Positions 21,861 to 34,400 of a stretch of DNA of 64,000 nt are shown here, piece by piece. The stretch lies in contig ARYC01001300.1 of the NCBI GenBank assembly GCA_000711775.1, forward strand, positions 21,013 through 85,012, given 5' to 3'. Each line of letters starts with the position of its first letter. Position 1 is the first letter of the stretch. The notes below the pieces were generated by a model. It saw nothing but the letters and a program-made list of their open reading frames with translations, did not search any database and was not told the DNA's origin. A program made the position numbers and the translations under genes. This stretch comes from Oxytricha trifallax (taxonomy: Eukaryota > Ciliophora > Spirotrichea > Sporadotrichida > Oxytrichidae).

Positions 21861-24800
21861 TCAAAAGCAACAGGGTAATAAACAACATAGCATACCTTTA
21901 CAACTACTTACAGGCATTCTTTTATTAAAGAAAGTTTGATCAATCATTTGGACAGCACTTAAAATTAATAATTTATCCATAGGCGAAGAGCTTCTTGGGA
22001 ACTCAATATAATAAGCAGTTGCATTAGAACAAAAATCTGTCAAAAAATCAATTGATTATTTTCTAATAAGTCCTATACAGCGGCCTGTGGTTCTTAAATC
22101 TCTAATTTAAAAATGTAAAGGAGCGAAAACACTTCCAAAAGTAGAATGGGTAGAGCTTGAAGGAAAAGTAATTTCATACTTTGGTGGCTGATTTATAGGA
22201 CCTAAGACTGCTGTTCCCTTAAAATAGGGCCTTTTATTTATTTCTATAAATCCTGAGTAAGTTCCTTCTACATTCAAATATTACTTCAAGATTACTTAGG
22301 GGTCTAAAGTTTGATTTAGATTTACGTTGTACTAAACGTCAGCATTTTTATAAGATTAAATATGTGTGTTCCTCTATATATCTTAAAGCTTTCTTAAATT
22401 TTCTTGAATCTTATCTTTCCACTCTTTTTTCATGGTAGAATCTATTGTTACATTCAATTCTGCATAACTATTGCCTCCAAATAAAGGACTGCAAGAAGTT
22501 TTCGTTTTCTAAATTGATGCTATTACTTCAGGGCTTATAAATGAGGTGATATTTGATTTGAATTATTTCATGCCTGACAAAAGCAAACATCTCTAGCCTG
22601 CATCTGACTACTCTTTAAATTCCAGCAATTGGTAATTAAATTGCTTGTTCTTAATCTACTCTAAAGCTTCAAATGTAAGCTTTTTTAGTACTTTATAGAC
22701 AGTGGGTACCATATATAGACCACAAGTTAATCTTTCAGCCATTTCTGGCTGCTTAACTAGATATAAACTGTCACTGTAGTACAGATCTTACTCTAGTTCT
22801 GTTAAGTGATCAAATTCTTAAGGAGTTATTATATATCGATTGTCAATAATAGCTTTTTCAAGGATTTATTTGGCTCTCTGTCTCTATGGATCATCTAGTA
22901 TGTCTTTATTTAAGGCAATTTTATCTTTCTTTCTCTTTGTTTTCAAAGTGAGATATCTATCGGGATTATCATCAGTTTCAAAATGATATTAGAGATTTTT
23001 CTTTTTTATATCGTCTACTTTTACTACTTATCTTTAACGTTAGGATCCATCAATATTTTGATTGGATCTTTAATTTTCAAGTTATTTTACTACATATGGA
23101 TCTTTCAAGTCGTCATAGAATATTCTCGTACTTAAGTCTATATTATTGCTAGTCAAGCTACTAATCATGTGTTATTAAAACTAAAAAGTTATTAACAATG
23201 GATTCATATAAGTGTATTGTATTTTGTAGGAAAGAATTCTATTTGTATTATCTTTCCATTCTTTCGTAAACTTAGTACAAATTGAAGGAATATATACTTG
23301 CTTTTTTTATTCTTTTATATATTACTATATTAGACATTATTGATTTACTAAAACAACAGCCCTAAACAATTATACTTTAATATCAGATTTTTATCTCAAT
23401 TTATTTGATTAAATGTACTATAATTGATTCCTTTTATAAAATCACTTATTTAATTTAATTCCTTATGAATATTAGAAGGAATATGAGAATGTTTCCCTGT
23501 GTTTTTTGATTTGCCAATTAGCTATTTATAACTCATCATTTCCGATGATGTATCATTTAGAATTTTAGCTGGACTTTTACCTAACAAATTAGTTTAAGTA
23601 GTATCCATGAATTAATTTCCTTGTTCTTCAATCCTTTGATTCTTTGGAGATGTTAATTTTAAAAATTAATCCATTGTATGGTTCATATTGCTGTTATCTT
23701 TCACTAAACCTAGTACATTATTTGGTTACTGTCTGAAAGTTTGATAGATTGCTGAATTTTAAGTTTTGTTTAGACTTGATTGGGATTGTGAAGTCAACTG
23801 CCTCTAGATCAAGTTATTTATGTTATTTTGATTTTATTATTCTCTAATAGATGGAGATTGCGGTTATAACTATGGTAATCCAGGGTTTACATCGAAATAA
23901 ATTTGAGTCCTGTTGTTGGTAAGAGTATAAAATATAAATATATATCTTCAAAAATTGGAATTCTATAAACAATCAGAGTACTAAGAAATAACTAATAACT
24001 AAAGATATCCATTACTTTTAATTATAAATACATACGGAAAAAATTAATAAAACTTGCATATATATTAGACGCTAATCTATTTTTATATATAGCTCTATTC
24101 TTTAAGAAAGCCTAGTTATATTTAGCTCATTTTTATGTCAAAAATTTATCTAAAAACAATAATTTTTTAGCATAAAGAAGATTATACCTTTAAATATAAT
24201 AAAGTTGTTAATTATGACAATATGTTTATAAATTATTTGAGTATTTTTAGATAAAAGTGCATAATAAATCTCTATATAAAATTATTTGTTGTTGTTCTGA
24301 GGTTGCTGACTTAAGTCATCGGTTGGTGAGAAATTAGAGATAGATTGAATTGTTTCATTAGTTCCCTAGCGAACAAGATTACTATTCTATAATGAATTGA
24401 GGCGGTTGAAGGAATTCAATCGTGGAGTCTAGGCCTATATAAGTTACACAAATTTACTTTGATTCAACTCAAAGTTAAATACAATTTTGCTTTTAAAAAT
24501 AATAATAAAAAAATTGAGTTATTGTCTGAGTAACTTCTAATTTTCTTTTGGGTTGTTGGTTAACTTTGTAATTAATTTTAGATTATTGGAGAATATAAAG
24601 TTTTTCAAGTAAATAAAATAATAATAATCCTTGATTAAAATTTAAGATTTTCCTTACTCTTTTATGCTGAAAGAATTGAATAATTTCAAGTAAATTTTTG
24701 TAAACTTATTTTTTATATTTTTTTTGCTATATATAATTTAATTGTTTTAATTAAATTTTAATTACGATTTAAATTTAAATAGCTATCTATTATATTTAAA

Positions 24801-24896
24801 CATTAATATCATTCCATTTCTTGAATCATTTGAATTATCATTCATTCCATTAACAGCATTATTATAGGCTTATTAAGGAGTTTAGAAATCTTCCAT
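21861..24896 (-). CDS. Phospholipid-scramblase-like protein with long Gln/Asn-rich N-terminus
   Basis: Starts MEDFQTPQQAYNNAVNG at 24896 and ends with a Cys-rich tail (CKGMLCCLLPCCF) before TGA 21863-21861. The N-terminal third is Gln/Asn/Ser-rich. The C-terminal half resembles the PLSCR beta-barrel domain: GTAVLGP (family: ISGPC), CIGLIRKQ (VGKISKHW), LTDFCSNATAYYIEFP (FTDADNFGIQFP) and LILSAVQMIDQTFF (MIGACFLIDFMFF). Scramblases move lipids across membranes in response to Ca2+; the Cys-rich end could be palmitoylated. Three IESs are resolved (24431-24527, 23919-24294, 23294-23484); at least one more near 24540-24800 is not, so the first part of the protein is incomplete. It is divergent from the adaptin gene, 135 bp away. 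Confidence 0.65.
23294..23484 (-). other. IES in scramblase-like gene, pointer ATATTCCTTC
   Basis: Ten-bp direct repeat. Removing 191 bp joins GKHSHIPS to ICTKFTKEW and opens a frame of more than 400 codons to the stop. Confidence 0.88.
23919..24294 (-). other. IES in scramblase-like gene, pointer CAACAACA
   Basis: Eight-bp direct repeat. Removing 376 bp joins DDLSQQPQNNN to RTQIYFDVNPG in frame. Confidence 0.82.
24431..24527 (-). other. IES in scramblase-like gene, pointer AGAC
   Basis: Four-bp direct repeat. Removing 97 bp joins KLEVTQ to TPRLNSFNRLNS in frame. Confidence 0.6.
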
Positions 24897-25031
24897 TTTA
24901 AAAGAAAATATGTTATTTTTAGATAAAAATATAAAATCTTGTAACTAAATATTGTGTTATTTTTATACTACTTTAGTGTAATAATAATGGAATATATCGA
25001 GTCATATAATTTTAATAATTAATTAGTAAAA
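24897..25031. promoter_or_regulatory. Short divergent promoter region
   Basis: 135 bp, strongly AT-rich, between the start codons of the scramblase-like gene (minus) and the beta-adaptin gene (plus). Both promoters must lie here; no specific motif is claimed. Confidence 0.5.
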
Positions 25032-28000
25032 ATGAACCCAGCTGGAACTACAGGAGCTCCAAGCAATGTGTTAGCTAATGCATCCACCCTACCTCCTCCT
25101 TAATTCTTCGTTGACCACAAAAAGGGAGAAGTAAATGAACTTAAACAGTAAGTTTAGCAATTCAATTTATATGAAACTTTTTATTTTATGCATAAAATAC
25201 TCTTTGTTTTATTTAAATCTGACTCAGAAATAATTGATAAAATCTTTCTTTTATATAGACTATTGAGAGCTGTAAGCTTAGACAAGGATGTGAACAAGCG
25301 CAGAGATGTAATTAAAAAGGTTATCGCCTATATGACCCTTGGTATTGATGTTTCAAGACTTTACCCTGAAATGGTGAAGGCATCCCGCACTGACGACGTC
25401 GTAATGAAGAAAATGATATATTTGTACTTGATTAACTATGCAGAGTAGAATCAAGAACTAGTCATTCTCGCTATCAATACTTTCTTGATGGATTGCAAGC
25501 AGTAGAATCATAAGATCAGAGGACTCGCTCTTAGAAGTTTGTGCTCCTTAAGATCTGATGAAGTTTCACAATATCTACAAACAGCCATATAAGATGGACT
25601 AAATGATGTAGATCCTTATGTTAAGAAAACTGCAATTATTGGATGCATCAAGTTCTATCACATGAACAAGAAAGATTTCAAAAGTAAGATTCACTCAAAG
25701 ATTTCTCATTATGCTTATAGAGACTGATTTTCTTGATACTTTGTACAAGTTAACTAAAGATCATGATGCTTTAGTTGTTATAAATGCGATTTAAGCCATA
25801 AACGAAATTAGAGCTAATAAGGGTGGAATAGATATTCAGAGACCTTTATAAAATGGATCAACAATTATAATATTATGCTATAATAATAGTCATTCACTTG
25901 CTCAATAGAATCAAGGATTTCAATGAATGGGGTCAAAGTATCATTCTTGATCTTACAGCTAAGTATAACCCTGCAACTAAAGAAGAAATGTTTGATATCA
26001 TGAATCTTTTAGAAGACAGATTCAAGCATGCCAGTTCATCAGTCGTCTTAGGAGCAGTTAAAGTATTCCTACATTTAACAAAAGATGATGAGATACTAAG
26101 CAAGCAAGTATTCGAAAGATTGCAAGCACCACTTATTACTCTTATGACATCCAGTGAGACTACAGAAAGCTATGAAGTTTCTTTCAATGTACTCTCGCAT
26201 ATTCACTTATTGGTTGTCAAAGGCGCCAGTGCGGTCTTTGAATCAGAGTACAAGCACTTTTTTATTAAGTATGATGAGCCTTCTTACATCAAGAACCTTA
26301 AACTCGAGATCCTTGCTTATGTTGCCAGTCCAAACAATATTCAAGAAATTGTCAACGAATTAAGTGAGTATGTTACTGATGTCAACGCAGAAATCGCAAA
26401 GAAAAGTATTAAATGTTTCGGAACAATTATTATAAGATTGAGTAAAATGTCAAAGACAGTTGCTGCTTAATTAAGAAACTTTTTGTCACTTAGAATCAGT
26501 TATGTTACTACTGAGACTGTTATTGTCTTGAAGGATGTATTGAGAAAGTACAGAAACTTTATTGAAGATTTCACACCCTTTTTATCCAAAATTTAACTTG
26601 ACTAAATTATCGAGGTTGAAGGGAAATGTGCTTATGCTTGGATTCTTGGAGAATTTGGAGAGATGATAGATGAATCTCCTTATATTCTTGAGAAAATGAT
26701 TGAAGAACAAAAAGAATTCAACTCTGTGAAGTTATCAAGTGTTCTCTTAACTTCAACATTCAAGTTATTCTTCAAGAGAGCACCAGAAGTGCAAAGAATC
26801 CTTGGTCAACTTCTAGAATAACTTATCAAGAGTGTTAATGAAACTGATCTGAAGTAAAGAGCAGTATTCTACTATAGATTGCTAAAAACTGATGTGGCTT
26901 TAGCCGAGAAGGTAGTTCTAGGAGATCAGACTAAGATTACTGAGTTTTATGAAGATAAAAATGAAGAGTTAAGAGAAAGATTGTTCTTGGAGTTTAACAG
27001 TTTATCAGTGGTCTACTAAAAGCCTTCTGAAAGATTCCTAAAGGATAATATATTAAGACAAGCTCAAGCAGTTGAGAAGAAATACTATTCAAAGGGTAGA
27101 TGGGCTAAAGCAGTAAGAGAAAGAACTGTTAATCTTCCAGATGACGATGAAGATGGAGAAATTGCTTCAAAATCTAAAACCACTGATTAGCAATAAACTC
27201 TTGGATCTATAGATGACTTGCTTGGAGGCTTTGGAGATAGTTCTTCATCTCAAGCAAATACAACTTAATAAACTTTCAATAGTTCAATGCCAATAGACTT
27301 ACTAGGGGATCTTGATAACTTTGGTACTGGAATTCAATAAAATGTAATGGGAGCACCTGCTTAAGCAAACCAAAACTTGGGTTAAAATGATTTGCTTAGT
27401 TCTACACCTGCTTATAGTTAGGGCTTAGTCAATGCTCCTAAATAACCTACAGTTTAATACTCATTCAATATTAATATTTCATAATTATGTATAAATCTCT
27501 TTGAAATATTTAAATTAGATGGACTTGATGGCGATATGTTTGGTTTTGCCAAGCCAGCCTAAAACAATTCAACAGTAGAACTTTCTCCATAACCAGACAT
27601 TGACTCTGAAAGATTCCAATAACTTTGGATGGAGCTCCCTCTTGCTTAACAAGTTACAAAGCATTCATTTTTTATTTTATTAAAAATGGTAAAGCCTATG
27701 CGTCAGGATGTTGTATTCCATGTGGCAGATATCGAAGCACTTCTTGGTCAAGCTAAAATATTCACTATGGCAAGTGGTCAGATTGGAAATGAACTGAAAT
27801 TGTTTATGTATGCTCAAATGTTAGATAGAAGCGGCTATTTCTTGCTTGAGACTATAGTCAACTAATAGACCAAGATTATACAAAACCTACATATATTTAT
27901 CTTATATTTTAAGTGTAATGTACTTAAAATTAATTATGTCGAGCACACTTAAATCGACAAGACCAGATTTAGCTTAACCTTTTGTTAATACCTTGGCAAA

Positions 28001-28078
28001 AGGTTTTGGGAATTTGCTACTTCCATGAATGAGTTAATTTTTATGATTTATATATCCCTTCAATAACACTCTCTCTGA
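25032..28078 (+). CDS. AP-1/AP-2 complex beta-adaptin
   Basis: Large subunit of a clathrin adaptor; it binds cargo and clathrin on plasma or Golgi membranes. After MNPAGTTGAPSN the trunk starts (ELKQLLRAVSLDKDVNKRR, VIAYMTLGIDVSRLYPEMVKA, LIYLYLINYA-like YLYLINYAEQN), followed by IRGLALRSLCSLRSDEV, DVDPYVKKTAIIGCIKFY and LLNRIKDFNEWGQ, all family hallmarks. The hinge (about residues 640-760) has DLLGG/DLLGDLD motifs suited to clathrin/appendage contacts; the C-terminal appendage is present (VFHVADIEALLGQAKIF). Introns: 25148-25258, 25684-25720 and possibly 27489-27518. A 13 bp IES lies at 25866-25878. The last about 50 residues are less conserved, so the exact 3' end may hide another intron. 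AP-1 versus AP-2 cannot be decided. Confidence 0.9.
25866..25878 (+). other. 13 bp IES in beta-adaptin, pointer TATAAT
   Basis: TATAAT repeats at 25866-25871 and 25879-25884. Removing 13 bp converts a frame that ends in TGA into IVIHLLNRIKDFNEWGQ, the conserved beta-adaptin sequence. Confidence 0.8.
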
Positions 28079-28143
28079 ATTTTCATCAATCTCTAATTAT
28101 AACTTTTTATTAAATTTTAATAATTAACTCAGATAATAAATAA

Positions 28144-29721
28144 ATGTCACTGCTAGTAGGTGTAGACCAAAAGTAAAAAGAAAAAGAAGAGAAATTCCTC
28201 AAGGAACGTCTGGAGTAGGAACGTGAGAAATAACTCAAGGATCAATTGGAATTATATGAGAAGGAGAAAGATTTGTAGAGAGGCAAGAAAGCCATTAAGA
28301 ACTCTGGCATTTTAGAAGCTTATGATCAACTACTTGAAGATATAAAACTAATTAAGTTTATTAATAAGAATTATATGTGTGATAAATTTATATAATGCGA
28401 AATGGCTTGCCAAAATTGAAACTGAATGGAGATATTTTCGAGTATGCTAGTTTCTTTATATCCAAAGTTCATAAAAGAAAGTAAGTGAAGTAGATTTATT
28501 ATACAAAAGCAATTGGAGATTTTCTCATTAAATGTTCACTAAGAAATTTTATAATTCTAGAAGTTTTATTCAAACATCATTAAAGGTAAAAGATTGAATG
28601 GGAATAGAGAAACCGTCGCTTATAAGAAAGAGAAAAGCACAGAATAAAGACTTCTCTGGCGAGTAGACGCGCTCATAGTGCTGAGGAATCAGATGATTCA
28701 ATGATCCTAATAAAATCCATTATATTTATATAAGTGTATTGCTGATTCATATCAATCACCAAAGCGTGGAGCTAGATCAAAGAGCATAAAAGGAGGGAAG
28801 AGTGGCAAAAAGGGTGGAACTAAATCTCAGAGAGGGGATGATTCTGACGATGATTATCCAGTTAATGGTAGTAAAAAGGGTGGAGCCAGAGCTAGATCTA
28901 AGAGTGCCAAGGGAGGCAAGCCTGATCCTAAAGATAAAGGAAAGAAAGGTGGTAAACCAGGTAAAGGAGGGGCTAAGAGTCAAAGAGGAGATAGTCCACT
29001 ATCTACAAAATCAGGTAAAAATGGTAAAGCAACAAAGGGAAAGAAGGGGGCTGGACCTAAAAGCAGAAGGTCAGAATCTCCAGTATCAACCAAAGGCGGT
29101 AGTAAAGCAGCCAAGGGCAAAAAAGGAGTGAAAGGAGCTAAAGGTAAATATATAGATGATGATAGTGAGGAGGATGCTAGAGGCAGAACAAAAAGTAGAG
29201 GAGCTCTTAAAGGTGGAAATAATGCTAAAGATGATCCTAAGAGAGCTAAAAGTGCAAAGAAAGTTACAATTGATCCTAAAGACGATAGAGGGAAATCTAA
29301 GAATAACAGAGATGAGGATACCAAAAGTAACAAGGGAGGTAAAGCTGGTGATGCTAAAGGTATGAATAGAAGTTAATCCTCTGGTAAAATTCTTGAGAAA
29401 AATGCAACAGCTGCTAAAGGAGGCAAGAGTGGCAAATAAGAAGAAGAAAAGTCAAGAACCAGGCAGCAATCAGCAAGTTCAAACAAGAAAGGAGCGGCAG
29501 GGGGCAAAACTCTTAATACTTAACTATCTCAAAAAGACTTGGGCAATTCTCCTGATAAGAAAGGCAAAGGTGGAAAGATCGAAGAACCGATTAAAGGCGG
29601 ATAGAAAGGTGCTTAACAACAAGCACAACCATAAAGGCAAGATTTAAATAAAAGCGTTAACAAGGGCAAGTAAGAGGAAATTAAATCATAGATACCTCCT
29701 CCAAAGAAGAGAGGAGTCTGA
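28144..29721 (+). CDS. Coiled-coil protein with long Lys/Gly/Ser-rich basic tail
   Basis: Starts MSLLVGVDQKQKEKEEKFL, a charged helix, then AYDQLLEDIMRNGLPKLKLN and GDIFEYASFFISK, a pattern reminiscent of Dpy-30/RIIa dimerisation motifs (low confidence). A charged region (IEWEQRNRRLQEREKHR) follows. From about 28750 to the stop the protein is about 320 residues of Lys, Gly, Ser and Asp repeats (GGKSGKKGG, KGKKG, DDSEED), ending QIPPPKKRGV. IESs at 28346-28395 and 28701-28749 restore frame; about 28480-28590 may hold another intron or IES, since that stretch is open but AT-rich. The tail suggests nucleic-acid or microtubule binding, but no family is recognised. Confidence 0.7.
28346..28395 (+). 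other. IES, pointer ATATAA
   Basis: Six-bp direct repeat at 28340-28345 and 28390-28395. Removing 50 bp gives LLEDIMRNGLPKLKL in frame. Confidence 0.75.
28701..28749 (+). other. IES, pointer GATTCA
   Basis: Six-bp direct repeat at 28695-28700 and 28744-28749. Removing 49 bp joins SAEESDDS to YQSPKRGARSKS; without removal TGA follows at once. Confidence 0.82.
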
Positions 29722-29872
29722 AATAATTATTAAAATAACATAAATTATTATTTATAATGTTAAGATTATTAAGAAATTACAATTAATGTCATTCTTTTAA
29801 AATACTTGCTTCAATAATAATGAGATATTTTCAACTATCAAAGATAGATTTTATAGGCATATCTTTTTAATT

Positions 29873-31060
29873 TCATTGCTTTATGAAGGAATTACTGTTT
29901 GATATCTAATTAGTTTGCTGATAGCTAATTCCACTAAATTTAGCAGCTCCACTATTCTTAAATTTAGAGTCAGAATATCTACCAACAGCATTTGTTCTGG
30001 TCAATTTTTCAACTTAATATTCTTAAGGTGATGGCTAATCTTGAAGTTTTTAACTTATGATGGGAAATCTCTGACCTTACAAGCTTTAAGAAACTTTCAT
30101 GAATTTTGTGTTCCCTTCATTCTTATACTTTGAGTTCACAAAACTTTGGAATAAATTACATTAATAAATATTGATAATACTTCCAGCTTGATCTAGGAAA
30201 CCATCCCTTGGAGTATAGCTCTATGGCCCTGGACCAGGTAAGAAACTCTGGCCAGTTGTACTTTAATGAGCGTTTTAATGATTAAAAAAATCCAAGAATT
30301 TTGTGCGGCTGTGCAAGGTATATTAAGGTGGATTCACAAATGACGAATTAGTAGTATCTTAAAAGTTGAAGTGGTAATTAAACATATTATATAACTATAT
30401 ATTATTAGACTGCTGCTTACTATTCGAATTCTTGAAAGGTGATATAGGAGAGGGTGTGTGATCAAAATAAGTACCTGGCCCAGGATTTTGTAATACATTT
30501 GGTTTTCCGTAAAAAGTTCTGTTGTAAGATTAATCTCGAGGGGAGTTTGCAAATGATGGATTGGAGTTTCTCTTCTTATCAAATATCGATGGGATAAACA
30601 ATTTTTAATATAATAAATCAGCTTTAATAAATTCCATAGGTTTATTGTATGATCCAGGAGCTGGCCCTATCTCATTATTTCCTCTCACTATATTTAAATA
30701 GTTGGATTTTAATCAAATATAATAAAGAAGTCTTAATAGGCTCTTAACAAAATAGCAAAGTTATATTTTTGTATTTAATTACTCTGAAGGGTGTTTATTT
30801 ATAAATTCAGAGATGACTTTCTTTTAAACATTTTTTTACTTACATTTTAAATTTGCGCCAAAGTCTCTTCTTCCATATGATCCATTTGAATCATTATTCA
30901 ATTTTGAATTTTGATTTATAGTTTTCTTGGTCTAATTAGCTTTAATGTTTGGCAGTTTGATTTCACTAAATTTATTATTACTTTGTTTCAATAATTTATT
31001 TGGATTTTATTGCTTCATTCCAGATTAAGGTGATGTTGTTTAATTTATCAAACTAGCCAT
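29873..31060 (-). CDS. STPG/SHIPPO-repeat protein (short)
   Basis: Starts MASLINQTTSPQSGMKQQ at 31060; a 156 nt intron (30688-30843) follows the first 72 codons. The rest is one open frame to TGA 29875-29873. Sperm-tail PG-rich (STPG) repeats are seen as GPAPGSYNKP, NPGPGTYFD and LPGPGPQSYTP, each after a Ser/Arg-rich linker. Such proteins are microtubule-inner or axoneme-associated in cilia. Three AT-rich in-frame inserts (for example near 30390 and 30160) look like small unrecognised IESs or introns, because they break the repeat spacing. The second, larger STPG gene lies 4.6 kb away on the same strand. Confidence 0.75.
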
Positions 31061-31498
31061 AGATAGATTCAGATATTTTTATAATTACTTAATTATATTT
31101 AATTCTATAATGTAACTTATTTTGCGGATTTACATATTCATGATTGCACTCATAAATAAATTATAGGAAAAAATTATTGAAATACTTATTTTTTATTAAA
31201 TTAATCATCTCTTATCTCTCTATTTTAGAAAATAAAAAGTTATAATCTCATTATATCAATAGTACAGTCTTGGAAGTCTATTTAAAACTTTATAAATATA
31301 TCATTGCTTTTATTTATATTTAATTTCTCTGTGTATACTTTCAATTTAGGTATTATGAAAAAACTTTATGAGTAAATACAAAGGAAATAAACTGAAGTTA
31401 TACTAAATTTTTTATATATAAATGTTGATAATTTTCATTTGTTTTCATAAATAAGATATGTAATGATACAAATGTAATTAAAATATCACTTTACTTTG
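31061..31498. other. AT-rich intergenic stretch
   Basis: About 440 bp between the short STPG gene and the Pol kappa 3' end. No feature seen. Confidence 0.65.
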
Positions 31499-34400
31499 TC
31501 AGGAATCTTATATCTAAGTATCAATAATATTTAAAGAATAAAAATTTTGTTATATTTAAAAATAAAATTTAATGTGAATACCCCATAATATAATTTTTTA
31601 CTTATAAATCTTTCTCTTATTAGGGGTTTGATTCGGGTAAGAATATTCAGTTTTCTAATATGGTTAGTATCCAGTTTTACCATTTCCATTAGTTTAAGGA
31701 TTCATACTATTTAGTCTTTGTCTATATAGCTACTATTAATAGGCTTATTGTATCTATTCCTACTACTATAACTGTAAATTATACTGCTCTTTTTGTTTTT
31801 GGTAGATTTGATTATAGTCACTATCTATAAATTCAAGAATGCTGTTTTGCTGCTTCTTTTTATTCTACTGATCTATTTTTCGATTCTTAAAGAACTTCTC
31901 TCTAGGTATAAATCTGCGCATAGAGTGATATTGATTTTGAAAAATTGGAAGGGAACTTGATCTTAAGTTTGGACATGATTTTGTAGAATTTTGTTCCAAT
32001 TATTGATCCTCTGCCGAATTTTATTGCAAATTTGCTTAATCTGAAGTGGGAGTTTGGTTTTATTGGTCTCCACTTAATGGCTGATTGTTTTCAGCAGACA
32101 GAGTCTTTGGTACTTCAGCTTTTAGTGGCTGAATAGTTTGATTGTAATTATTGTAGCATCCAGACTTCATTTAGTATTAGTTTTAATACTAGTTTTAATA
32201 TTGGTTCCCATAATTTCCATACTAGCCGTACCCTCTATTTAAATTTTAATCCATTGGTTTCATTTGATTCCAACAGGGTTTTCTAAATCCAATGATAACT
32301 TTCTCTGAAATTTGGCCAGTTTCCTTGTGCATCAAGTTAATTAACTTCAATCCTATCATTCTCATCCCTCCATCGATTGGCCAAATTTAATGAAAGAGCT
32401 TCAATGAGACGTTAACTAGCTCTTCTTCATTGTCGGTATAAATGCTTGAGGAATATTGTCTGTATGGCTGTATATTTGAAGTGTACTTCTATTTATTTAA
32501 CACCCTTCATTTTCAAGTAAAATATTTTTTTCATTTAAATTTTAAAACCATTACTTTATTAAATTAATCCGATCTGTATTTTTTAGTTTTAGCTTTAATT
32601 AAATTTATTAAAAACCTATATAAAGGGGAAGGGGCCTATTTAGTTAACAAATTTTTAGTCTTATATTCCATAGTAAGCGTCCTTCCAAGCAACTATTCAG
32701 CAACACATTTCTATGCTAATTCTTTGGCAAGTTCGATCACTTTATTTTTTAACAACTCATAATCGTTGATGTTTTTGAAAGATTCTGCCACACTCAAACT
32801 TTTCTTTATTTGAGTTTGCTCATCATGCAAGTTCTTACCTATTCCAAGAGCAGACCTAAATAAAGTTTAAAAGTTATGGTTACATACTTTACTAAGAAGT
32901 CAAACACATTTTCAGTGAAATTTATGTAGATCTCTCGCGCTTTTACAACTATATCCTTGCAATTGAAGATTCCAAGACCATTCACAATTTTTATACAACA
33001 ATAAATATTGGACTTAAATTTTTCTTTAAAAATAGTAAAATTAAATATTAATATGATTCATGATCATTTCAGTGACTTTTCCAATACCTTACAGCTTCTT
33101 AATTGGTAAATTGTCCATGAACTTTGAGATTTCAACTGCATTTAATTGTAGAAATGTAAGTCCATCTGGTTTATTGAAGTCTGAGCATATTTTTGCAAGA
33201 AGTTTATTACATGCTACTCCACATGATGCTGTGAGTTGAGTTTTCTAAAGAATAAGTTTCCTTATTTTATCGCCAAGGAATATTCTTCCCAAGTCATCAT
33301 CGAGGTTATAAGTTTTAATGTACTACGTAACATCAAGCAAGAATTCATCTGGTGATGGGCATTCTAGCAAAGGATCGAAATCCTATAGTAACTTCTTGAT
33401 CTCTGCATATTCTTTCTGATATTTTTCTTTGTCTGGCTTAACAAAGATCAAATCCTTGCATAACCTTTTCCCAATAAAACCTGGAAGGCCACTAGTCACT
33501 CCGTATTCTCTGGCTACATAACTTGCAGTTTGAATCATGTTCATTTCTCCGACTGCAACTGGCTTGTCTGCTAATGTTAGATTATCTCGGATCTCGATCT
33601 ATAGTTGACGGTAAAATTTATTGGAAATTTCTTACAGCTGCATAAAACATGTCCATATCGATGTGGATCCATGTACGTTCAGTTACCAATTCAGTTCGAT
33701 GCTTTTAAATCCTGCGTTTCACCTCGAGCTGTTTCAATTATTTTAAAAATTACAAATATAAAACATTTTACAAATATGTGTTGCTCCCAATAAAAAGTAG
33801 TCCTTTTATTTGAACTTTATAGCTTTAATGGGAATTTTGAGTATTTTATACCTACCTCTAATTAGTTCCAAGAATCTGCATTATTGGACATTCTATTAAT
33901 CTTTGCTAAATATTTCTCCAGCTTCTCCTTAACCTATATGTTTCGTTTTTCTTCTTATTTTTGGTATTCAGACCCTTTACTAATCTAAAATATTCTTTGT
34001 TGAATATCTTCGGGACATTTCCCTTTCTTGCGCAGTGACTATTAAATTATTGATGTAGCGTCGTTTTAATTTGGTTATACCTAATTTTCACTTGAGTTCA
34101 CTTTCTATTCTTCAAGCATTTTTAATCTCTCTTTTTCAGCTATCTCCCTGATTTCTTAAGAATGCGTTTCAAATAAGTTCTATCTATTAGCATCATCATC
34201 TTCTTCGTTAAGAAGTTGTTGTATTTGTTGACTGAGATTTTCAATCATATATTCATCCTCTTGGAAGTTTGACTGATAATTGTAGCTGCCACTTTTCTCA
34301 TCTTCCAACTCATCTAAGTGATCTTATTCCAAATCTCTTGATAAATCTTCTCTTTTTAAAGAGCCATTGCTCTTATGATTCTCCTGCATACTACCATTTT

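Noticed and set aside
24603-24695. A 12 bp direct repeat ATTTACTTGAAA in the 5' part of the scramblase-like gene, tempting as a pointer.
   Set aside because: Excision there leads into a frame that ends in TGA just after the next MDS; the true join remains unknown.
28777-29333. Minus-strand ORFs opposite the Lys/Gly-rich gene.
   Set aside because: They are antisense shadows of a biased codon composition; the plus-strand frame continues through IESs to a sensible end.
32237-32429. Two apparent IESs (AAAT at 32237-32265 and TGAAG at 32399-32429) that give another open frame in the Pol kappa gene.
   Set aside because: The uninterrupted frame gives MRMIGLKLINLMHKETGQ and VIIGFRKP, which match the polymerase little finger; short repeats of 4-5 bp occur by chance.
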